From Muribaculaceae bacterium (GTDB lineage Bacteria; Bacteroidota; Bacteroidia; Bacteroidales; Muribaculaceae), in assembly GCA_016292745.1 (NCBI GenBank), contig JAEDFO010000042.1:1-20579 (forward strand): a DNA stretch of 20,579 nucleotides, given 5' to 3'. Position numbers and translations under genes: made by a program. Shown in pieces: positions 14,769-20,579 of the stretch; the first letter of the stretch is position 1, and every line of letters begins with the position of its first letter. The notes beneath the pieces were generated by a model. The model worked only from the letters and a program-made list of their open reading frames with translations, was not told the DNA's origin and did no database searches.

Positions 14769-16370
14769 ATGGCAAAGATTGATTTATCACAGTACGGCAT
14801 TACTGGAGCAACAGTAATCGCACACAATCCATCTTACGAGAAATTGTATGAGGAGGAGACCAAGGCTGGTCTCGAGGGCTTTGAGGTTGGTCAGAACACC
14901 GAGCTCAATGCAGTAAACGTAATGACTGGTATCTTCACCGGACGTTCTCCTAAAGACAAATATATCGTTGACGATGCCAACTCACATAACACAGTATGGT
15001 GGACAACTCCTGAATACAAGAACGATAACCACCCCATGAGCGAAGCTGTATGGGCACAGGTTAAGGAAATTGCCAAGAAGGAGCTTTCTAACAAGAACCT
15101 CTATGTTGTTGACTGCTTCTGCGGTGCTAACAAGGACACTCGCATGGCTGTACGCTTCATCGTTGAGGTAGCATGGCAGGCACACTTCGTAACCAACATG
15201 TTTATCCGCCCGACTGCTGAAGAACTTGAATCGTTCACACCTGACTTCGTTGTTTACAATGCATCGAAGGCCAAGGTTGAGAACTATCAGGAACTCGGCT
15301 TGAACTCGGAGACTTGCGTAGCATTCAACACTACCAGCCGCGAACAGGTTATCATCAACACATGGTACGGTGGTGAAATGAAGAAGGGTATGTTCTCGAT
15401 GATGAACTACTATCTGCCATTGAAGGGTATCGCTTCGATGCACTGCTCGGCTAACTGCGACATGAACGGCAAAAACACTGCTATCTTCTTTGGCTTGTCA
15501 GGTACAGGCAAGACCACTCTGTCGACCGACCCGAAGCGTCGCCTTATCGGTGATGACGAGCACGGCTGGGACGACAACGGTGTGTTCAACTTCGAAGGTG
15601 GCTGCTACGCCAAGGTTATCAACCTCGACAAGGAGAGCGAGCCCGACATCTTCAACGCTATCAAGCGCGATGCACTTCTTGAGAACGTAACAGTTGACGC
15701 CAACGGCAAGATTGACTTCGCCGACAAGAGCGTAACCGAGAACACTCGTGTATCGTATCCTATCTACCACATCAACAACATCCAGCCAGGTTCGTCGGCT
15801 CCGGCTGCCAAGCAGGTGATCTTCCTGTCGGCCGATGCCTTCGGTGTACTTCCTCCAGTATCTATCCTTACTCCGGAGCAGACTAAGTACTACTTCCTCT
15901 CTGGCTTCACTGCAAAGCTCGCCGGTACAGAGCGTGGCATCACTGAGCCAACTCCTACCTTCTCGGCTTGCTTCGGCCAGGCATTCCTTGAGCTCCACCC
16001 AACAAAATACGCTGAAGAGCTCGTTAAGAAGATGGAAGCCAACAACGCTAAGGCTTACTTGGTTAACACAGGTTGGAACGGTACAGGCAAGCGTATCTCA
16101 ATCAAGGATACCCGCGGTATCATCGACGCCATCCTGAGCGGCGACATCGACAAGGCTCCTACAAAGGAAATCCCGATGTTCAACTTCACAGTTCCTACCG
16201 AGCTTCCTGGTGTTGACCCACACATCCTCGACCCACGCGACACTTACGATTGCGCTTGCAAGTGGGAAGAGAAGGCAAAAGACCTTGCAGCCCGCTTCAT
16301 CAAGAACTTTGCCAAGTATGAAGGCAACGAAGCTGGCAAGGCTCTGGTAGCTGCCGGTCCAAAGTTGTAA
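14769..16370 (+). CDS. pckA: Phosphoenolpyruvate carboxykinase (ATP)
   Basis: Interconverts oxaloacetate plus ATP with phosphoenolpyruvate, CO2 and ADP. In anaerobic Bacteroidales it is thought to run mainly in the carboxylating direction, making ATP and oxaloacetate for succinate and propionate fermentation. The 533-residue protein shows the R-binding ITGIFTGRSPKDKYIV-like segment near residue 55, the kinase-1a P-loop GLSGTGKTT (242-250), and kinase-2 GDDEHGWDD from residue 261 with the metal-binding Asp pair, then VFNFEGGCYAK. The C-terminal segment NTGWNGTGKRISIKDTR is also intact. Codon use shifts from the GTG/CTG/TCG-rich style of dnaX to GTT/GTA/CTC/AAC, typical of strong expression. 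It is a single-gene unit with its own promoter and terminator. Confidence 0.98.
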   Translation: MAKIDLSQYGITGATVIAHNPSYEKLYEEETKAGLEGFEVGQNTELNAVNVMTGIFTGRSPKDKYIVDDANSHNTVWWTTPEYKNDNHPMSEAVWAQVKEIAKKELSNKNLYVVDCFCGANKDTRMAVRFIVEVAWQAHFVTNMFIRPTAEELESFTPDFVVYNASKAKVENYQELGLNSETCVAFNTTSREQVIINTWYGGEMKKGMFSMMNYYLPLKGIASMHCSANCDMNGKNTAIFFGLSGTGKTTLSTDPKRRLIGDDEHGWDDNGVFNFEGGCYAKVINLDKESEPDIFNAIKRDALLENVTVDANGKIDFADKSVTENTRVSYPIYHINNIQPGSSAPAAKQVIFLSADAFGVLPPVSILTPEQTKYYFLSGFTAKLAGTERGITEPTPTFSACFGQAFLELHPTKYAEELVKKMEANNAKAYLVNTGWNGTGKRISIKDTRGIIDAILSGDIDKAPTKEIPMFNFTVPTELPGVDPHILDPRDTYDCACKWEEKAKDLAARFIKNFAKYEGNEAGKALVAAGPKL

Positions 16371-16400
16371 TTCCATAGTAGGTAACAACCCATAATCAGA

Positions 16401-16434
16401 GTGCCTGTCGCCATAGTGCGATGGGCACTTTTTT
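16401..16434 (+). terminator. Intrinsic terminator of pckA
   Basis: Arms 16401-16411 and 16418-16428 pair over 11 bp (two G-U wobbles) around a six-base loop, followed directly by six T (16429-16434). It is 30 bases after the pckA stop. Confidence 0.88.
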
Positions 16435-16495
16435 GTGTGTAGGTTGGAGATCGCCCATTTTGCATTCCATAGGCCCGAGCAGGGAAAAGAGAGTG

Positions 16496-16552
16496 TTGTT
16501 CCATTTTGTTCCACTGTTCCAGGGGTGGAACAAGTGGAACAGGTGGAACAAG
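16496..16552 (+). repeat. GGAACA-type 57-bp interspersed repeat, copy A
   Basis: A 57-base block of TGTTCC/GGAACA units that folds on itself: three GTTCC units, a centre AGGGGT (16520-16525), then three GGAAC units. It is identical base for base to the reverse complement of 20258-20314. It lies 61 bases after the pckA terminator. No ORF or transposase is associated. It resembles a REP-like or other intergenic repeat family rather than an IS end. Confidence 0.85.
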
Positions 16553-16579
16553 GCTGGTGCGCGGCGAATGCTACGCTCA

Positions 16580-16602
16580 CCGCTGGCTCCTCCGGCTGGC
16601 GG
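16580..16602. other. GC-rich hairpin after repeat copy A
   Basis: CCGCTGGC (16580-16587) and GCTGGCGG (16595-16602) can pair over 8 positions with two G-U wobbles around a seven-base loop. No T run follows. It sits in the 379-base gap between pckA and the nuclease gene. Besides this, that gap holds the terminator, repeat copy A and promoter boxes, and no gene. Confidence 0.4.
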
Positions 16603-16682
16603 CTACACTTCTGTGATTGCCATCGCATTGGCGGGTGACTGCTTTTTACTTTTTTGTTATAACTTGCTATAATAAAATAGGT

Positions 16683-16721
16683 TAATTTTGCAGTAGAAAC
16701 GGATTATTATGTATATCTTTG
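16683..16721 (+). promoter_or_regulatory. Two candidate -7 boxes for the nuclease/surface-protein unit
   Basis: TAATTTTG (16683-16690) and TATCTTTG (16714-16721) both match TAnnTTTG exactly. The first lacks a -33 box at the usual distance. The second has TTTG 23 bases upstream, slightly too far. Leaders would be about 52 and 22 bases. Which is used, or whether both are, cannot be decided here. Confidence 0.45.
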
Positions 16722-16749
16722 ATTCCAAATCGATTTTTCGCAACCTATC

Positions 16750-17796
16750 ATGAAAAGGTCACTTATAATAATGTCGTTTGTTGCTCTGACGGTGCTTGCC
16801 ACTCTTGCCCAAGAGAAGCAGTATCAGGCTTTCGGAGTAGCATTCTATAACCTGGAGAATCTGTTCGATACCATCAACAATAATGGTAAATACGACCTCG
16901 AATTCAGTCCTAACGGCGCTCGCAAGTGGGATGGCGACAAGTATTGGAAGAAAATCCACAATATGGCGTATGCCATCAGCCAGATGCGAGGCAACCTGGC
17001 ACCGAAGGGTCCGGCAATAATCGGTGTGTCGGAAATCGAGAACCGCACGGTGCTCGACGACCTTGTTGCCGACCCGGCTCTGAAGGACAGCCGTCTGCAG
17101 ATTGTGCACCACGATTCGCCCGACCGCCGTGGCGTGGATGTGGGCTTGCTCTACAATCCCCGCTTTTTCCGGGTGCTCAACGTGACGAATCATAGGCTGA
17201 CCATCGAAGATAACCCCACATTCCTCACCCGCGACCAGATGTGCGTCACCGGCCTGCTTGCCGGCGAGAAGGTGAGTGTGATTGTTAACCATTGGCCGTC
17301 GCGTCTGGGCGGACAGGAGCAGTCGAGCTATCTGCGCGAGGCTGCAGCTGCCCTTAACAAGCATATTGCCGATTCGCTCCTTGCCGACGACCCCAACCAG
17401 GGCATTATTATAATGGGCGACCTTAACGACGACCCTATGGACCGCAGTGTGGCCAAGACGCTCGGGGCAAAGCGCAAGCAGAGCGAGGTGAAGGCGCCCG
17501 GATTCTTCAATCCGTGGTGGGAGATGCTCGATAAAGGCATCGGAACGCTTGCCTACAAGGGCCAATGGAATCTGTTCGACCAGATTATCATATCCGACTA
17601 TTTCCTGGGCAAGGACCGCAAGCATCTGAGCTACTTCAAGTGCGAGGTGCTTAACCGCGAGTTCCTCAAGACAAAGGATGGCGACCGCCAGGGCTATCCG
17701 CTGCGCACCTATTCGGGCGGAGTGTTTCTCAATGGCTACAGCGACCACTTCCCCACCATCATTTATCTGGTGAAGGATGCGGTCAACAGAAACTGA
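16750..17796 (+). CDS. Secreted endonuclease/exonuclease/phosphatase-family protein
   Basis: A metal-dependent phosphodiesterase of the EEP (DNase I/exonuclease III-like) fold; nucleic acid is the likely substrate, but a lipid or sugar phosphate cannot be excluded. The 348-residue protein begins with a signal peptide (MKRSLIIMSFVALTVLATLA, cleavage about residue 20). Catalytic motifs are FYNLENLFD (Asn34, Glu36, Asn37), SEIENR (Glu95), HHDSPDRRGVDVGLLY with Asp130, VNHWPSR (Asn180, His181), GDLNDDP (Asp224, Asn226) and YSDHFP (Asp332, His333): a complete EEP active site. It should act in the periplasm or outside the cell. It is followed after a short AT-rich gap, with no terminator, by a large secreted protein with OB-fold-like domains, probably in the same transcript. 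Confidence 0.9.
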   Translation: MKRSLIIMSFVALTVLATLAQEKQYQAFGVAFYNLENLFDTINNNGKYDLEFSPNGARKWDGDKYWKKIHNMAYAISQMRGNLAPKGPAIIGVSEIENRTVLDDLVADPALKDSRLQIVHHDSPDRRGVDVGLLYNPRFFRVLNVTNHRLTIEDNPTFLTRDQMCVTGLLAGEKVSVIVNHWPSRLGGQEQSSYLREAAAALNKHIADSLLADDPNQGIIIMGDLNDDPMDRSVAKTLGAKRKQSEVKAPGFFNPWWEMLDKGIGTLAYKGQWNLFDQIIISDYFLGKDRKHLSYFKCEVLNREFLKTKDGDRQGYPLRTYSGGVFLNGYSDHFPTIIYLVKDAVNRN

Positions 17797-17837
17797 CACA
17801 TACTAATTACTAACTAATTTATAAATTCGTGTTTATT

Positions 17838-20192
17838 ATGAAGAAAATTTTACTTTCGTTGATGCTCGTCATCGCAGCTTGCGCCACCGCGCTCGCCGCT
17901 GAGGTGACTTTCGACTTCAAAGGCTTGTATGGTACAGCCACCATCTCCAAGATTAATGGCGCTGATTATGCCAAAACTGTCGACGGTGTAACATTCACTG
18001 CCACTGCCGGTGACAACGCTAATGGTGTTGCTTACAACAAAGCTGGCGAAATCCGTATGTATGCAGGAAATACAGAGACTGCCGGTAACTACATCACATT
18101 CACCTCTACAGTAGGTGCCATCACCAAGATTGTGTTTGCTCCAGGTTCTACATGCACATGGGGTTTGCTCAAGAGCGATGCAGGAACTGTAACCATTGCC
18201 GATGACCATACAGCAACCTGGGAAGCTGGTTCTGACCCGGTATCTGAAGTTACTATCGGTAGCTACAGCAAAGACGGAGCATCTTCACAATATCGTATTG
18301 CATCGGCTATCGTAACAGTTGACAACGGTGTGGAGACCGTAGCCAAGCCGGTAATCACCCCTAACGGCGGCAAGTTCGACGTTTTGGAAGCTCCGGTTCA
18401 CGTAACCATCGCTTGCGACACTGAAGGCGCTGCCATCAGCTATGCATTTGCTGCCGACGGCGAATTCACAGCATATCCCGAAGGTGGTTTCGACGTATCT
18501 GAGGACTGCACCGTATATGCCAAGGCCACTAAGGGCGAATTGGTTAGCGACGTTGCTTCAGCTTCGTTCTCGTTTGCAAGCAAGTCGGTTGCCAACATTG
18601 CTGCTTTCTACAATAAAGCCAAAGGCGACGAAGTTGAATTTGCCAACCCTGTTACAGTATATTATGCCGACGGCAGCAACGTGTTTGTAGCCGATGGCAC
18701 AGGCTATATGCTGATTTATGGTTCGCTCGATGCCATTAATCTTGCCAACGGCACAGTGCTCAAGGGCCTCAAGGGTACAGCTGGCGCTTACAATGGTATT
18801 GCCCAGCTCACCAATGCATCGTTTACCGAATCGGAAAGCGGCACAGCCCTCGTTCCTGAAGAAGTTACAGTAGCCGGTCTGGGCGATGTAAATCCTTATC
18901 CTTACCACTTCGTGAAACTTACCAACGTAGGCTTCACTCTCGTCGAAGGCAAGACCAAGAACTACACTATTACCGACGGCGACGCTACATTTGCCGCTTA
19001 CGACCAGTTCAAGGTTAACATCGACGCCAGCGGCGCCGTAGTTATCACTCCAGACGCATCGAAGAAGTACGACATCATCGGCGTAACCGGTCTGTATAGT
19101 GGCAACAAGCAGTTCCAGTTCTTCTGGTTTGAAGAAAACGTACCAGCCGGCACTGTAGCCACTCCGACAATCACACCTAACGGTGGCACATTCTACCGCG
19201 GCCTTGACGCACCGGTTCACGTAACCATCTCGTGCGCAACTGAAGGCGCTGTAATCACTTACACCCTCGAGGATGGCGGCGACGCTATCGCATATCCCGA
19301 AGGCGGCTTCGATATCTCGGAAAGCTGCACTGTTTATGCCGTTGCTACTCTTGGCGACAAGACCAGCGCTATGGCTACAGCCGAATTCGTTATCGAAGAC
19401 CTCCCCGGCATCGACAACATTTCTGCATTCTATGAACTCGAAACCGGTGCAGCTGCCAGCTTCAAATCGCCGATGACCGTTGTTTACCAGAACGGCAAGA
19501 ACCTCATCACAATGGATGCCACCGGCTATATGCTCACATTTGGCAGCCTCGGCAAGACTTACAAGCAGGGCGACGTTATCCCTGCCGGCGTTAAAGGTAC
19601 TGTTGCAGAATACAACGGCAACAAACAGCTCACTCCTGATGTTGCTTCGTTTGCCGATGCAACCGAAACTCAGACAGTTACTCCTACTCTCATCGAAGCC
19701 GGTGACCTCGAAACTCTCGTTCCTTATCCTTACCACTACGTAACCTTGAAGAACGTGAACATCACTTCGGCTTCTGCCCGTAACTACACCATCAGCGACG
19801 CTTCAGGCGAATGTGCAGGCTACGACCAGTACTACATCAACTACGACAGCCAGAACAAGGTTAACATCGTAGAACCAGATGCTTCGAAGAAGTACGATGT
19901 AGTTGGTATCGCTTCGGCCTTCAAGGGCGCTAAGCAGATTCTGCTCATCTCGTACACCGAAGCCGGTGCTACTGGCGTTGATGCAGTTAATGCAGCTGCT
20001 ACAACAGTGGTAGCCGAATACGGCACAATCAACATCACCACACCAGCTGCTGCACGTGCACTCGTGGTTAACGTAGCAGGTCAGGTGGTAGTTGACAAGG
20101 CCGTTGCCGCCGGTTCTACAACCCTGAGCATCAACCCAGGCTTCTACATCGTTAAGGTAGGTGCCAAGGTAGTGAAAGTTTACGTTAAGTAA
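17838..20192 (+). CDS. Large secreted protein: two chitobiase-C-like plus OB-fold-like modules and a Por/T9SS-type sorting domain
   Basis: Probably a cell-surface or extracellular binding protein; function not known. I start at the ATG at 17838 (784 residues); a GTG nine bases upstream is less likely. Residues 1-21 are a signal peptide (MKKILLSLMLVIAACATALA), though IAAC at 12-15 also fits a lipobox. Residues 22-167 form a beta-rich domain. Two modules follow, starting near residues 169 and 441. Each opens with a CHB_HEX_C-like domain (ITPNGG, APVHVTI, YPEGGFD, CTVYA) and continues into an OB-fold-like domain (ISAFY/IAAFY, GYML, NPYPYHF/VPYPYHY, NYTI, DASKKYD). The last 72 residues (713-784) match a type A sorting domain with VNVAGQVV and GFYIVKVGAKVVKVYVK. 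Codon use suggests strong expression. An intrinsic terminator follows. Confidence 0.85.
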   Translation: MKKILLSLMLVIAACATALAAEVTFDFKGLYGTATISKINGADYAKTVDGVTFTATAGDNANGVAYNKAGEIRMYAGNTETAGNYITFTSTVGAITKIVFAPGSTCTWGLLKSDAGTVTIADDHTATWEAGSDPVSEVTIGSYSKDGASSQYRIASAIVTVDNGVETVAKPVITPNGGKFDVLEAPVHVTIACDTEGAAISYAFAADGEFTAYPEGGFDVSEDCTVYAKATKGELVSDVASASFSFASKSVANIAAFYNKAKGDEVEFANPVTVYYADGSNVFVADGTGYMLIYGSLDAINLANGTVLKGLKGTAGAYNGIAQLTNASFTESESGTALVPEEVTVAGLGDVNPYPYHFVKLTNVGFTLVEGKTKNYTITDGDATFAAYDQFKVNIDASGAVVITPDASKKYDIIGVTGLYSGNKQFQFFWFEENVPAGTVATPTITPNGGTFYRGLDAPVHVTISCATEGAVITYTLEDGGDAIAYPEGGFDISESCTVYAVATLGDKTSAMATAEFVIEDLPGIDNISAFYELETGAAASFKSPMTVVYQNGKNLITMDATGYMLTFGSLGKTYKQGDVIPAGVKGTVAEYNGNKQLTPDVASFADATETQTVTPTLIEAGDLETLVPYPYHYVTLKNVNITSASARNYTISDASGECAGYDQYYINYDSQNKVNIVEPDASKKYDVVGIASAFKGAKQILLISYTEAGATGVDAVNAAATTVVAEYGTINITTPAAARALVVNVAGQVVVDKAVAAGSTTLSINPGFYIVKVGAKVVKVYVK
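18342..19970 (+). repeat. Tandem internal duplication (about 272 codons) within the surface protein
   Basis: Module 1 (from residue 169) and module 2 (from residue 441) share ordered matches over their full length. Protein matches include TPNGG, APVHVTI, AYPEGGFD, TGYML and DASKKYD. DNA matches include CCGGTTCACGTAACCATC (near 18393 and 19212), GGCTATATGCT (near 18703 and 19523) and TATCCTTACCAC (near 18897 and 19725). The divergence is moderate, so the duplication is not very recent. Confidence 0.8.
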
Positions 20193-20220
20193 AATCCACA
20201 CTGCTCAATAACAGCACAGA

Positions 20221-20249
20221 GGGCGCTCCCAAACCGGGGCGCCCTTTTT
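20221..20249 (+). terminator. Intrinsic terminator of the nuclease/surface-protein unit
   Basis: GGGCGCTCC (20221-20229) pairs with GGGGCGCCC (20236-20244) over 9 bp with one wobble, followed by five T (20245-20249). It lies 28 bases after the stop codon and 9 bases before repeat copy B. Confidence 0.9.
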
Positions 20250-20257
20250 GTGTTCCA

Positions 20258-20314
20258 CTTGTTCCACCTGTTCCACTTGTTCCACCCCTGGAACAGTGGA
20301 ACAAAATGGAACAA
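20258..20314 (-). repeat. GGAACA-type 57-bp interspersed repeat, copy B (inverted)
   Basis: Exact reverse complement of 16496-16552, again directly after an intrinsic terminator. One further GTTCCAC unit extends it at the left (20253-20259), not shared with copy A. Flanking bases differ between the copies and no target-site duplication is visible. Confidence 0.85.
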
Positions 20315-20334
20315 GGTTGGTTCACTCCGATTTC

Positions 20335-20369
20335 CACATTTCCCATAGGTGGGAAAAATGGGAAATGTG
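20335..20369. other. Perfect 12-bp inverted repeat in the gap at the right end
   Basis: CACATTTCCCAT (20335-20346) and ATGGGAAATGTG (20358-20369) pair perfectly around an 11-base loop that carries a third TGGGAAA. On the plus strand CTTTTG follows, a weak T tract; on the minus strand there is none. It lies 12 bases beyond the stop of the minus-strand repeat ORF, between two converging genes, so a bidirectional 3'-end role is likely. Confidence 0.55.
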
Positions 20370-20381
20370 CTTTTGCTTGCA

Positions 20382-20579
20382 TCAGCGGCAGGCAAACACT
20401 ATCTTCGCACCGGGCGAATGATTCGTATCAGCCGGAATTGTCGCTTGATGCTCCGTAACGCCTTCAGTATCAGCCGAAAATCTGTCCTGATACTCATTAA
20501 TGGCATCAGCCATTGATACATTCGCAGAATGGTCAGCATCAGCATTGCCCTGATGCTCATTAATGGCGTCAGCCATTGA
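20382..20579 (-). CDS. C-terminal end of an unidentified heptad-repeat protein (partial)
   Basis: Not recognised. The frame is open from the window edge to a TGA at 20384-20382; the ATG at 20576 is probably internal because it belongs to a repeat unit. The 65 visible residues divide into seven-residue units: MADAINE, HQGNADA, DHSANVS, MADAINE, YQDRFSA, DTEGVTE, HQATIPA, DTNHSPG, followed by AKIVFACR and the stop. Units opening with HQ or YQ and ending in Ala recur, usually followed by units opening with Asp. The composition is polar and acidic, without the hydrophobic a/d pattern of a coiled coil. The rest of the gene lies beyond the window. Non-coding repeat DNA that happens to be open is the alternative. 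Confidence 0.45.
   Translation of the reverse strand, partial: SMADAINEHQGNADADHSANVSMADAINEYQDRFSADTEGVTEHQATIPADTNHSPGAKIVFACR
20446..20579 (-). repeat. 63-bp tandem repeat with a 21-bp sub-period
   Basis: A 30-base block occurs at 20487-20516 and 20550-20579 with two differences, exactly 63 bases apart. A diverged copy of the same block starts near 20446, 42 bases earlier. GTATCAGCCG occurs at 20425-20434 and 20467-20476, also 42 bases apart. All spacings are multiples of 21 bases (seven codons). Each good copy contains the palindrome AATGGC-N4-GCCATT. Confidence 0.75.

Noticed and set aside
16496..16552. CRISPR-like array of short GGAACA units
   Set aside because: Units are about 9 bases apart, too short and without unique spacers; no cas gene is present.
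16759..17799. 346-codon open frame antisense to the nuclease gene
   Set aside because: It mirrors the real gene, has no recognisable domain, and the plus-strand frame has a signal peptide and full EEP active site.
17829..17837. GTG start for the surface protein
   Set aside because: It adds only three residues before a standard MKK signal-peptide start.
17797..17837. Separate promoter for the surface protein
   Set aside because: TAAATTCG is a mismatch to the -7 box and would give an essentially leaderless transcript; cotranscription with the nuclease is simpler.
18558..19736. 392-codon minus-strand open frame within the surface protein
   Set aside because: Shadow of the repeated plus-strand gene; composition is odd and no family is recognisable.
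16496..20314. The 57-bp inverted repeats as terminal repeats of an insertion sequence or transposon
   Set aside because: No transposase or recombinase lies between them, the flanks show no target-site duplication, and each copy is itself a hairpin placed after a terminator.

Overview
The window reads as one contiguous piece of a Bacteroidales chromosome, probably Muribaculaceae-like. Three things suggest this: the gene order pdxJ-exbB-exbD-tonB divergent from nadK, the gene pair DUF4271-hemD, and Bacteroidota-type promoters (-7 TAnnTTTG, often with a -33 TTTG-like box) in front of nearly every transcription unit. Coding sequence is close to 50% GC with heavy use of TCG for serine. The family assignment is inference. 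I see no rRNA, tRNA, CRISPR array, transposase or phage gene.

Left part, minus strand (1-11502). A cytoplasmic FKBP-type prolyl isomerase runs off the left edge, followed by leuS (leucyl-tRNA synthetase) with its own promoter and a hairpin terminator. Next is a tightly packed five-gene unit read from 8676 down to 3767: fhs (formate-tetrahydrofolate ligase), an extended-SDR epimerase, a LOG-family nucleotide hydrolase, a DUF4271 membrane protein and a HemD-like uroporphyrinogen-III synthase. It ends in a clear intrinsic terminator. Upstream of it lies the unit pdxJ (vitamin B6), exbB, exbD, tonB (proton-motive-force transduction to the outer membrane), also tightly packed.

Middle, plus strand (11557-16434). 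A divergent promoter region leads into nadK (NAD kinase), then dnaX (clamp-loader gamma/tau) with its own promoter, then pckA (ATP-dependent PEP carboxykinase) with its own promoter, a codon choice typical of strong expression, and a strong terminator.

Right part (16435-20579). This is the accessory-looking section. Two copies of a 57-bp GGAACA/TGTTCC-rich repeat lie in opposite orientation at 16496-16552 and 20258-20314. They bracket a two-gene plus-strand unit: a secreted endonuclease/exonuclease/phosphatase-family enzyme, and a large secreted protein made of two copies of a chitobiase-C-terminal-like plus OB-fold-like module, ending in a Por/T9SS-type sorting domain. The pair could be a surface or extracellular nucleic-acid-processing system (inference). 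At the right edge, a minus-strand reading frame, open to the window end, shows an exact seven-codon (21-bp) periodicity and a 63-bp higher-order repeat. It is the C-terminal end of an unidentified repeat protein.
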